A stretch of DNA of 9,289 bases from an uncultured Collinsella sp. (GTDB taxonomy: Bacteria; Actinomycetota; Coriobacteriia; Coriobacteriales; Coriobacteriaceae): NCBI GenBank assembly GCA_900555585.1, contig USLT01000020.1, positions 1 through 9,289 of the forward strand, read 5' to 3'. Numbering within the stretch: position 1 is the stretch's first letter; the number at the start of each line of letters is the position of its first letter. The translations under genes were made by a program, and so were the position numbers. This document shows positions 1 through 6,177 of this stretch, one piece after another. The notes under the pieces are model-generated. The model made no database searches and was not told the DNA's origin. It was given only the letters and a program-made list of their open reading frames with translations.

Positions 1-542
1 TCGGCAAAGACCGTGCCGTCCATGTCGTGGTCGCCGTGGGACATATAGTAGGTGCTGGTGATATCGGGCTTGTCGGTGGTGACATCCGCAGGCTTGGCGG
101 TGGAGTAGGTGAGCTTTTCACTGCCGTTCAGCCGGGCGCTGGCGCTGTAACAGGTGTCGATGACGTCGCCGTAGGACAGCTCACCGCCCACCAGACCCGC
201 CATGACGTCGGCCTCCTGGAAGCCGGCGGTGTAGCAGTCCCGCAGGGTGATATCCGCCGTGCCGATGCAGCTGCCGATGAGGCCGCCGGTGGTGCCGGAG
301 GCGTAGAGGTAGCAGTCAGCGTAGGAATGTTCCACATAGACGGTGCGAGTGCCGCTGATATAGCCCACCAGACCGCCGGCGTAGCGGCCGCCCTCCAGCA
401 CGGAGGAGGCGAAGCTGTTGCGGACGGTGAGATCATAGTCGCAGCGACCTACCAAACCACCGGCGGTGGCGCCGCTGATCCAGATATCCTGCTCACTTTT
501 GCTGCTGAGCTTGTCACGGGTGGGGCTCAGGTAGACCTGACA
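1..542 (-). CDS. GLUG-repeat surface/adhesin-like protein fragment (partial at both ends)
   Basis: Read on the minus strand, in the same frame as proC, this stretch is open to the window edge. It encodes at least four GLUG-type repeats: AGGLVG, AGGLVG, TGGLIG and AGLVG at codons 268, 296, 326 and 356 of the joined frame, spaced 28-30 residues apart. Between them lie typical strand and turn pieces such as NSFAS, HSYADCYL, DCYTAG and TCYSAS. Short Gly-Gly-Leu-Val-Gly repeats of this kind (Glug family) occur in large secreted or cell-wall proteins of gut Firmicutes and other bacteria, probably as a beta-solenoid. After the repeats comes a Thr-rich segment ending at the edge. No signal peptide or anchor is visible because both ends are missing. 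Codon choice (TAT, GAT, AAA, AGT, GAA) is less GC-biased than in the neighbours. It probably belongs to another gene or another organism. The product class is fairly sure; its role is unknown. Confidence 0.72.
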
Positions 543-1265
543 GCCCTCAATGGTGGTGCCGCCGGGCGAGCACACCGCGTCCTTCATCGCTCCGGGATGC
601 GCCCCCGTCTCGAGCTGGAGCTTGGCGGTGCCGGCGACCATCTGGCTCACCATCTCGTATGCCGTGGCGCGCGGAATGCCGTGCTTGACGGCCGCATCGC
701 CCAACGCCTCGATGACCATCGCGATGAAGGCCGGCGAGCAGCCGCCGACCGTGCCGGCGACGGATAGCAGGCGGCTCTCGACCTCGACGACGTGGCCGAG
801 CAGCCCCAGCAGCTCGCGGACGAGCGCGGCGCCGTCGGCGCCGAGAGTCGTTGCGCGCTCGCAGGCGATGACGCCCTCGTTGATCGAGACGGGCGTGTTG
901 GGCACCGTGGAGAGGGTGCCGACGCCCGGCAGCAGCTCCTCGTAGCGGGCGCAGTTCCAACCCGCTGCGACGGACAGCACCATGCGGTCCGCGAGGACGT
1001 CCGCCAGGTCGGGCAGGACCTCGCCTATCAGATGCGGCTTGATCGCGACCACGACGACGTCGACCGCGGCGGCGAGCTCGCGGGCGCTCTCGACGGCGCT
1101 CATACCGCGCGCGGCGCAGCGCGGCAGCAGCGCGTCGTAGCGGCTCGCGCAGGCGTAGAGGTTGGACGCGTTCACACGGCCGGACCCGATCCAGCCATCG
1201 GCCATCGCGGACGCCATGTTGCCGAATCCGATGAAGCCGATCTTAGCGGTTTCCAGTGAGAGCAT
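543..1265 (-). CDS. proC: Pyrroline-5-carboxylate reductase, C-terminus replaced (chimeric)
   Basis: ProC reduces 1-pyrroline-5-carboxylate to L-proline with NAD(P)H, the last step of proline synthesis, in the cytosol. The start at 1265 has a GGGAGG ribosome site five bases upstream. The N-terminus shows the Rossmann dinucleotide motif IGFIGFGNM (residues 9-17). Further on are VVAIKP, then VPNTPVSINEG, and VGGCSPAFI for the start of the helical dimerisation domain. The signature SPGGTTIEG lies at residues 233-241. In the family this signature is followed by about 30 more residues that complete the C-terminal helices. Here the frame instead runs straight into GLUG-repeat sequence with no stop codon. 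The gene is therefore truncated in this assembly, and the visible fusion is unlikely to be a working enzyme. It lies 74 bp downstream of glyA on the same strand and may be co-transcribed with it or use its own weak promoter. Identity is secure; the 3' end is not. Confidence 0.92.
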
Positions 1266-1339
1266 GCTGCCTCCCGTTGCTTGTCGATTGCCGTACTCGC
1301 ACCAGTATAGGCGTCCGCCGGGCGGCGGCGCCGGGCGGC
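1266..1339 (-). promoter_or_regulatory. glyA-proC spacer: GC-rich repeats and a possible proC -10 box
   Basis: After the glyA stop the minus strand carries two copies of CCGCCCGGCG separated by three bases (about 1320-1339). They can form GC hairpins, but no T-run follows, so this is at most a weak terminator. A TATACT hexamer (1309-1304, minus) lies 38 bases before the proC start and could be a -10 element. No convincing -35 box is seen. Either read-through from glyA or a local promoter is possible. Confidence 0.3.
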
Positions 1340-2593
1340 CTACGCCATTTGCGGGTAGAGCGGATGCTCGGCCAAGATCTCGTCGACGCGGTCGCGCACC
1401 TCGGCGCGCACCGATTCGTCTCCGGGCGCGAACGCCACGCGCGCGACCATCGAGCCGATCTCGCGGAACTCCCCCGCGCCCAAGCCGCGCGTCGTCGCCG
1501 CCGCCGAGCCGACGCGAATCCCGCTCGTCACGAACGGAGATCGGGGCTCGCCGGGAATCGAGTTCTTGTTGACCGTCAGCCCGACCTCGTCGAGCAAGCG
1601 CTCGGCATCCTTGCCGGTGATGCCCGCGGGCGTGAGGTCGACCAGGCACAGATGGTTGTCGGTCCCGCCCGATACCAGGCGCAGGCCGCCCGCCACGAGG
1701 CCCTCGCCCAGCGCCGCCGCGTTCTCGACCACGCGGTCGATGTACTCCGCGAACGCCGGCCGCAGCGCCTCGCCGAAGGCCACGGCCTTGCCGGCGATGA
1801 CGTGCATGAGCGGACCGCCCTGGGTCCCTGGGAACACCGCCTTGTCGATTTTGTGCGCGAGGTCCGCGTCGTTGGTCAGGATGAATCCGCCGCGCGGACC
1901 GCGCAGGGTCTTATGGCTGGTCGAGGTGACCACGTCGGCGTACGGCAGTGGCGAGGGGTGCGCGCCCGTGGCGACGAGGCCCGCGATGTGCGCCATATCG
2001 ACCATGAAGCGCGCGCCGACCCCGTGCGCGATGGCGGCCATGCGCTCGAAGTCGATCGTGCGCGGATAAGCCGACGCGCCGCCCACGATGAGCTTCGGGC
2101 GATGCTCGCGCGCGAGGCGCTCCAGCTCGTCGTAGTCGATGGTCTCCGACTCGAGGTCGAGGCCGTATGGGATGAAGTCGTAGAGCTTGCCCGAGAAGTT
2201 GACCGGACTGCCGTGCGTGAGGTGACCGCCCTGGTCCAGGCTCATGCCCAGAATCGTGTCGCCGGGCTCGACGAGCGCCGCGTACGCCGCCAGGTTGGCG
2301 TTGGCGCCGCAGTGGGGCTGGACGTTGGCGAAGCCGCAGCCGAAGAGCTCGCACGCGCGGTCGCGGGCGAGGTCCTCGACCACGTCGACGCGCTCGCATC
2401 CACCGTAATAGCGATGACGCGGGTAGCCTTCCGCGTACTTGTTGGTGAGCGCGCTGCCCACGGCCTCCATGACGGCGGGGCTCGTGAAGTTCTCGGATGC
2501 GATGAGCTCGATGGTCCCGCGCTCGCGAGCGAGCTCGCCGGCGAGCGCCGCGGCGACGGCGGGATCGGTATGGGTAAGGTTGAAATCGTTCAT
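1340..2593 (-). CDS. glyA: Serine hydroxymethyltransferase
   Basis: This PLP enzyme interconverts serine plus tetrahydrofolate and glycine plus 5,10-methylene-tetrahydrofolate. It is the main entry to one-carbon units in the cytosol. The 417-residue length is normal for bacterial SHMT. Visible family motifs are the N-terminal ELIASEN block (residues 29-35), [17 protein letters not shown] (51-67), the GGHLTHG loop (122-128), [11 protein letters not shown] with the PLP-ring Asp199, and [14 protein letters not shown] with the Schiff-base lysine at 228. Near the C-terminus are [22 protein letters not shown] and a final Met-Ala. One oddity is residue 95 in the phosphate-binding loop, which is Cys (QPHCGANAN) where the family nearly always has Ser. 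The start at 2593 has CGGAG eight bases upstream. The gene lies upstream of proC on the same strand and has a structured leader. Function is secure. Confidence 0.98.
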   Translation of the reverse strand: MNDFNLTHTDPAVAAALAGELARERGTIELIASENFTSPAVMEAVGSALTNKYAEGYPRHRYYGGCERVDVVEDLARDRACELFGCGFANVQPHCGANANLAAYAALVEPGDTILGMSLDQGGHLTHGSPVNFSGKLYDFIPYGLDLESETIDYDELERLAREHRPKLIVGGASAYPRTIDFERMAAIAHGVGARFMVDMAHIAGLVATGAHPSPLPYADVVTSTSHKTLRGPRGGFILTNDADLAHKIDKAVFPGTQGGPLMHVIAGKAVAFGEALRPAFAEYIDRVVENAAALGEGLVAGGLRLVSGGTDNHLCLVDLTPAGITGKDAERLLDEVGLTVNKNSIPGEPRSPFVTSGIRVGSAAATTRGLGAGEFREIGSMVARVAFAPGDESVRAEVRDRVDEILAEHPLYPQMA

Positions 2594-2633
2594 GCGGGCG
2601 GCTCCGTTCTCGAAGTTTGGGAATTGCTACTCG

Positions 2634-2696
2634 CTACAACCCGTTGCTACCCACTGAGGCCGCATCCGACACGCCGGCATCATCTTCTGCAATCAT
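2634..2696 (-). CDS. Candidate 20-residue leader peptide upstream of glyA
   Basis: An ATG at 2696-2694 follows a strong GGAGGT (2708-2703) at six-base spacing and opens a 20-codon frame ending in TAG at 2634. The stop is 40 bases before the glyA start. The peptide begins MIAEDDAG and shows no run of regulatory amino acids, though it contains several Ser and Gly codons (Ser10, Ser14, Ser17; Gly8, Gly16, Gly19). Its ATG overlaps the TGA of the preceding mini-ORF as ATGA, which suggests translational coupling. It could be a leader for translational control of glyA, or chance. No homologue is known to me. Confidence 0.3.
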   Translation of the reverse strand: MIAEDDAGVSDAASVGSNGL

Positions 2697-2767
2697 TTCG
2701 AAACCTCCGCAAGGGAAGCCGGGCGACCCGCCCCGGTCCCGCGGGCGAGTCGCGGGACCGGAACCAC
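2693..2767 (-). CDS. Candidate 24-residue GTG-start mini-ORF in the glyA leader
   Basis: A near-perfect ribosome site, AAAGGAGGG (2779-2771), lies four bases before a GTG (2767-2765) that opens a 24-codon frame. The frame ends in TGA at 2693 and overlaps the next mini-ORF start (ATGA). The frame runs through the large hairpin at 2733-2761, so its translation would melt that structure. The Pro/Arg/Gly-rich peptide looks like translated hairpin rather than a selected protein. That would fit either a regulatory leader or chance in GC-rich DNA. Confidence 0.25.
   Translation of the reverse strand: MVPVPRLARGTGAGRPASLAEVSK
2733..2761 (-). promoter_or_regulatory. Perfect 11-bp hairpin in the glyA leader
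   Basis: The arms CCGGTCCCGCG (2733-2743) and CGCGGGACCGG (2751-2761) are perfectly complementary around a seven-base loop. No T-run follows on either strand, so it is not a classic intrinsic terminator. A second, overlapping inverted repeat at 2719-2736 (CCGGGCG with CGCCCCGG, one bulge) shares the CCGG at 2733-2736, so the two structures compete. It could be part of an attenuator or ribosome-access switch for glyA. Alternatively it could be a bidirectional separator between glyA and the divergent gene at 2858. Confidence 0.45.
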
Positions 2768-2815
2768 CGGCCCTCCTTTCACCGAGAGTGGGATAAAGGC
2801 GCCATCGTGCGACGC

Positions 2816-2821
2816 TATACT
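2816..2821 (+). promoter_or_regulatory. Possible -10 box for the gene at 2858
   Basis: TATACT matches the housekeeping -10 consensus at five of six positions and lies 36 bases before the start codon, in the space between divergent genes. The hexamer at the expected -35 distance (ATAAAG) is poor, so this is a suggestion only. Confidence 0.3.
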
Positions 2822-2857
2822 TGCGAAAACCCCATGCCGCAAATCCGAGGAGCAGCT

Positions 2858-3889
2858 ATGGCGAGACGCGATTCCAATGCCGATCCCTTCAGCGCCGGCG
2901 AACCCATCCTACCGTGGCGGGATCCAGAATCGGAAATTCGTGACGCCGAAGACGAGAGCGAGCCCTATGAGGCACCGCGCTACGGTGACGACGCACCCGA
3001 GCCCCCCGTTTCTGACAGCCTGGACCTTGATGCACGCGATACCGATCGCAAAGCAACCGACGGCCCCAAGAAAGCTCGCACGCGCCGCCGCAGCGCCGAC
3101 TCCCCCAAACGGGATGCTGCCCGCGAGGCGCGCACGCAAGCAGCACGCGGCGAAGCGGCGGGGCGCGCCGTGGGCCGTATCGTAAAGATACTCTTGAGCA
3201 TTTGGCTGCTCTTCCTCTTCTTGTCCATCGGTCGGAGCATCGTGAGCTGCGCGACCGAACCCTCCGGCCCTGGCGCCCCTGACGATTCCCACGAAGTTTA
3301 CGTACCCGACGATCTACCCGCCCTCGAGGAGGACGAGGACTCCCCCGAGGCCCAATGCCTCGAAATCGCCAACGCTCGCATGGAGCACCTCATGCTCCCG
3401 GGAAGCCCCGAGCACGATGCGGAGGCGGGCCGCATCGCGGCGGCCTTCGCCCAGCGCGTCGAGACGGACTTCGGCAGCACACCCGACGAGCTGGGAATCG
3501 ACCCCTCAATCGTCGCCGAATGGGTCATAAGCTCGCTCGTCTACGAGGAGAGCTCCACGAACGCGTTCCCAGAGGCCGAAGATCCGCATGCCTCCGTCTA
3601 CTTCGATATCGAGTCATGCTCGATGATGACCATGTACTTCGAGTTCCAAAGCAATCTATACGATTACCTGCGCGATCAGGAGCTCTACCTTCTCGACATC
3701 AAGCAGGGCAAGGAGCTCGACGATGCCCAGAAAACCGATATCGCCGGCATCCTGCAGGCAGCGATGGTCGAGACGGGGTCGCGCGAGTCGACGATGTGCG
3801 TGAGGCTCACCCTCCAGGACGGCGCCTGGACCATCGACGAGGCGGATTTCGAACGGTATTGCGACTACGCCTTCGGCATGCCCGCCTAG
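2858..3889 (+). CDS. Unknown single-pass membrane protein with exported domain (paralogue A)
   Basis: I do not recognise this 343-residue protein as a named family. Residues 1-105 are hydrophilic: first acidic and Pro-rich, then a very basic Lys/Arg/Ala stretch (about 65-107). One membrane segment follows (about 108-126, ILLSIWLLFLFLSIG). The flanking charge predicts the N-terminus inside and the rest outside. Past an acidic linker (about 140-165) comes a domain from Cys167 to the end. This domain is clearly homologous to the exported part of the next gene: SPEH, DFGSTPDELGID, NAFPEAEDPHASV, MYFEF, YLRD and DGAWTIDEADF are all shared blocks. The frame stays open far upstream, but that part is antisense to glyA. 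GAGGAG five bases before the ATG at 2858 fixes the start. It is probably the first gene of a three-gene operon. Role unknown. Confidence 0.85.
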   Translation: MARRDSNADPFSAGEPILPWRDPESEIRDAEDESEPYEAPRYGDDAPEPPVSDSLDLDARDTDRKATDGPKKARTRRRSADSPKRDAAREARTQAARGEAAGRAVGRIVKILLSIWLLFLFLSIGRSIVSCATEPSGPGAPDDSHEVYVPDDLPALEEDEDSPEAQCLEIANARMEHLMLPGSPEHDAEAGRIAAAFAQRVETDFGSTPDELGIDPSIVAEWVISSLVYEESSTNAFPEAEDPHASVYFDIESCSMMTMYFEFQSNLYDYLRDQELYLLDIKQGKELDDAQKTDIAGILQAAMVETGSRESTMCVRLTLQDGAWTIDEADFERYCDYAFGMPA

Positions 3890-3961
3890 CGCCACCCCAA
3901 AGAGGCGCCTTCAGACAGCACACCGGCAAGCAACCCCAGCACCCCACCCCCTGGAGCAACC

Positions 3962-4654
3962 GTGAAACGACTAACCATCCAGTCCCTGCTCATCTTCATG
4001 CTCATGCTCATAGCCTTCAAGGCCGGAAGCATCATATATGAATCGTTCTTCAGCTCCACCTCCGCTGATCCCCCAAGCGACGAATACGCGCCCACCGATC
4101 CGCTCCACAGCGAGGATGCCGAGATATGCCGCACCCTCGTCGAGGACCGGCTTTCCGACATCACGACGCCTGACTCCCCGCAGCACGGCGACGCCGTCCA
4201 ACGCATCACGAGCTGGATGGAAAAGAGCGTCCTTGACGACTTTTCCCGAACGCCCGAAGAACTCGGCATCGATGTGCAGCCGATCGCAGAGCTCGCAATC
4301 GGAGCCTTTTCCTTTGACATCTCGAACGCATCTGCCTTCCCTGATTCCGACAATCCGTATGCAACGGTCCACATCGACGCCCAGGCGCTCGGCATCTACG
4401 AGATGTACTTCGATTTCGAGAATGAGGCCAAGCGCTACCTACGTGATATCGGCCTATCGGTCTACACCAACGACGGGGCGCTAAGCAATGAGCAAAAAAC
4501 GCAGCTGCGCTCGTTCTACGATAAGGCCTTCTCTTCCAAAAAGACGGACATGGCGTTCGTCACCATAAAGCTCGCGAAGGAGGACGGCAGCTGGGTCCTC
4601 GACGAGAACGAGTTCAGTGATGGCTTTCGCCAGCTCTTCCTCCTGCCGGGTTAG
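3962..4654 (+). CDS. Unknown membrane-anchored exported protein (paralogue B)
   Basis: This 230-residue protein starts at a GTG with GGAG five bases upstream. It begins with a short basic tip and a hydrophobic segment (about 7-26, LLIFMLMLIAF), which is an uncleaved signal anchor or a signal peptide without an obvious lipobox. A Ser/Asp/Pro linker follows. From Cys56 on it aligns along its length with paralogue A. Shared blocks are SPQH, DDFSRTPEELGID, SAFPDSDNPYATVHID, MYFDF, RYLRD, a QKT near the middle of the C-terminal half, and DGSWVLDENEF. It lacks the long basic/acidic cytoplasmic tail of A. The 72-bp gap after A holds no terminator, so they are probably co-transcribed. The pair looks like a duplication followed by divergence of the N-terminus. 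The domain has no visible catalytic signature. The conserved Asp/Glu and aromatic positions suggest a binding or structural fold, but that is a guess. Confidence 0.85.
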   Translation: MKRLTIQSLLIFMLMLIAFKAGSIIYESFFSSTSADPPSDEYAPTDPLHSEDAEICRTLVEDRLSDITTPDSPQHGDAVQRITSWMEKSVLDDFSRTPEELGIDVQPIAELAIGAFSFDISNASAFPDSDNPYATVHIDAQALGIYEMYFDFENEAKRYLRDIGLSVYTNDGALSNEQKTQLRSFYDKAFSSKKTDMAFVTIKLAKEDGSWVLDENEFSDGFRQLFLLPG

Positions 4655-4675
4655 ACTACAGGAAAAGCAGCTCGT

Positions 4676-4702
4676 CCCTATAGCGGGTCACCAGCCATAG
4701 GG
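4676..4702 (+). repeat. Short inverted repeat in the spacer before the gene at 4736
   Basis: CCCTAT (4676-4681) and ATAGGG (4697-4702) can pair around a 15-base loop in the 81-bp gap after paralogue B. There is no T-run, so I do not call it a terminator. It could slow polymerase or stabilise the upstream message end. Confidence 0.25.
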
Positions 4703-4735
4703 TCCGACAGGCAGAAATACGATCGGGAGATGGTC

Positions 4736-5245
4736 ATGGGCATACCGACGAAGTTTGACGTTTCTTTTGGCAGGTCGCTGCGGCGCGGCGCCGGCAAGGT
4801 CGGGTGCCTCATCGATGTCGCGTTCGGCGTCATGGGCTTCGCATGGGGCTGGTCCTTTTGCCAAGAGCCCCGCGTCGACGATTGGGGCAACGCGATCCCG
4901 CCGTTCATCGAGACGGACGGTCTGCTCGCGGCGATCGGCCTATCGCTCTTCGGAGGCGTCGCGATGTTCCTGCTCGCGTTTCTTTGGCACTCCGGCGTTA
5001 TCTACCTGCGTCATATGTGGAAAAGCACCGCTGGTCGCGCCGCGATCTTCATCTTCAGCCTGCCCATGGTCTTTGTCCTGCTGAGCGGTAACATCCTCGC
5101 GTTCCTGGTGCTCGCGGTGAGCTACCCGATGCTCGCCAGATGGCTGATGCCGCTCGTGGGGCTGTTTACCGGTTGGCTGTTCGGCAAGGGAGACCCCTCG
5201 GATGCCGCCGCGCGGTCCCTGGATAAGGACGCTGGCGAGGAGTAG
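4736..5245 (+). CDS. Unknown small polytopic membrane protein (about 4 TM)
   Basis: I do not recognise this 169-residue protein. It has a basic N-terminus (SLRRGAGK) and then hydrophobic segments at about 24-42, 64-90, 101-130 and 133-149. The third segment ends near Tyr130-Pro131. The C-terminal tail is short and charged, ending AGEE. The loop at 43-60 carries acidic and Trp residues (PRVDDWGNAIPP). An upstream in-frame ATG at 4730 overlaps the GGGAG ribosome site, so the ATG at 4736, six bases past it, is the better start. It is the last of the three plus-strand genes. Being next to two anchored exported proteins, it may act with them in the envelope, but the sequence shows no direct link. 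No transporter or enzyme motif is seen. Confidence 0.8.
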   Translation: MGIPTKFDVSFGRSLRRGAGKVGCLIDVAFGVMGFAWGWSFCQEPRVDDWGNAIPPFIETDGLLAAIGLSLFGGVAMFLLAFLWHSGVIYLRHMWKSTAGRAAIFIFSLPMVFVLLSGNILAFLVLAVSYPMLARWLMPLVGLFTGWLFGKGDPSDAAARSLDKDAGEE

Positions 5246-5256
5246 GGCGCGCCCTA
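5243..5256. repeat. 14-bp perfect palindrome holding two convergent stop codons
   Basis: TAGGGCGCGCCCTA is self-complementary. Its left end is the TAG of the plus-strand gene and its right end is the TAG of the minus-strand gene, leaving 8 bp between the genes. The GC core could form a short bidirectional hairpin, but there are no flanking T-runs. Whether it ends transcription is uncertain. Confidence 0.5.
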
Positions 5257-6042
5257 GGCATCCTCGCCGGCGCCATAGCGGTTATTCCACCGTGCGCCGA
5301 GGACGAAAAGGCCAGCTCCCGCGGCGATGACGAGCGGCCTGGCCGCGGGCGATTCGAACAGCACGCAGCGCAGGCCCGCGGGAAGAAACGTCCCGAAGAG
5401 CGCGTCGAAGGCGTAGGTCAAGTCGAGGATGCCGAATGCCGCGACTATGATGCCCGCCATCATGAGCGGCGTGGCGACGCCCTGCTTCACCCGCTCGGCC
5501 GTCCAGACGGGCGCGTCCGGGGCGAGGAAGTTGCGCTTGAACCACGGCCGCAGCACGATGGCCAGGAGCGCGAAGGACGCGAGGGAGACCGCGCCGTTGG
5601 TCACGACGGTGCGCTCGATGTAGCCCGCGGGGGTGCTGTCGGCGTCGTCGACGACGTACGAGCCGTCGGCCACGGTATAGACCTTCTTATCGACGGGCGC
5701 GCCCTGCGCAACGACCTCCTCCGCGTACTTTCGAAACGAGTACTCGTGCTCATCCGTCCATTCGTACGCGCCCTCGCCCACAGACCTGTAAACCACCCTG
5801 TACTTCGTGTGCGTTTGCGAGCCGATGTAGCGGAAATGCTCCCTGTCCGTCTCGGACTCGATATCGTAGGGGACGAAGTTGTGCGCGCCCGTATCGGTAT
5901 ACGCTTCCACGGGGTGCAGGTCCGCGATGAGCCCTAAGGGGCAGACGGCGAAGACGACCAAGAAGATGACCGCGAGGCCGACGAGGGCGTTGGGCGCCTT
6001 GCGGCGCGGCTTGTCCTTCTTGTTCTCGGCTGCCGATTGCAT
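5254..6042 (-). CDS. Unknown membrane protein with large extracytoplasmic loop
   Basis: This 262-residue protein is not one I can name. A Lys/Arg-rich start (ENKKDKPRRKAPN) precedes a first membrane segment at about 20-41. A hydrophilic, Tyr/Asp/Glu-rich stretch of roughly 105 residues follows, by the positive-inside rule outside the cell. Then come segments at about 149-165, 189-211 and 233-249, with the basic PWFKRNF between the second and third. The external part contains repeated Tyr-Val/Tyr-x-Val strands (KYRVVYRSV, VYTVADGSYVV), suggesting a small beta domain. AGAGG five bases before the ATG supports the start. It converges on the three-gene plus-strand set and diverges from the Mur ligase gene. 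A -10-like TATACT lies upstream. No catalytic motif is seen. A function in the envelope is all that can be inferred. Confidence 0.8.
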   Translation of the reverse strand: MQSAAENKKDKPRRKAPNALVGLAVIFLVVFAVCPLGLIADLHPVEAYTDTGAHNFVPYDIESETDREHFRYIGSQTHTKYRVVYRSVGEGAYEWTDEHEYSFRKYAEEVVAQGAPVDKKVYTVADGSYVVDDADSTPAGYIERTVVTNGAVSLASFALLAIVLRPWFKRNFLAPDAPVWTAERVKQGVATPLMMAGIIVAAFGILDLTYAFDALFGTFLPAGLRCVLFESPAARPLVIAAGAGLFVLGARWNNRYGAGEDA

Positions 6043-6177
6043 GGTGGCCTCTCTTCCAGCATGTGGTTTTGCGACAAAGTATACGATTGCGCATCCGGGA
6101 ATCTAATATAAGAGGCAGACGGTCGGCCCGCGTCGACCCTCTGGCATATGCTACCGACGATCGACAAGGAGCGTGCC
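6043..6177. promoter_or_regulatory. Divergent promoter region between the 6042 membrane gene and murE
   Basis: This is the most AT-rich short stretch near these genes. On the minus strand TATACT (6083-6078) is a good -10 candidate, 35 bases from the ATG at 6042. On the plus strand TAATAT/TATAAG (6104-6112) could be the -10 for murE. No clear -35 boxes are seen. AAGGAG (6167-6171 and neighbours) is the murE ribosome site. Confidence 0.4.

Noticed and set aside
27..767. Long plus-strand frame over the GLUG and proC region
   Set aside because: It is antisense to two recognisable coding frames and its product is low-complexity Gly/Ala/Val, typical of shadows in GC-rich DNA.
2700..2785. Glycine or ZTP riboswitch upstream of glyA
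   Set aside because: Both classes can control glyA, and CGCGACT and ACCGGGG look faintly ZTP-like. However, the conserved CCGCCTGGGC core is missing and the 11-bp stem does not fit either fold. A covariance-model search would decide.
1256..2857. Open plus-strand frame continuing upstream of the gene at 2858 (877 codons in total)
   Set aside because: The upstream part is antisense to glyA, its translation is Arg/Ala/Val-rich with no family resemblance, and a clear ribosome site marks the start at 2858.
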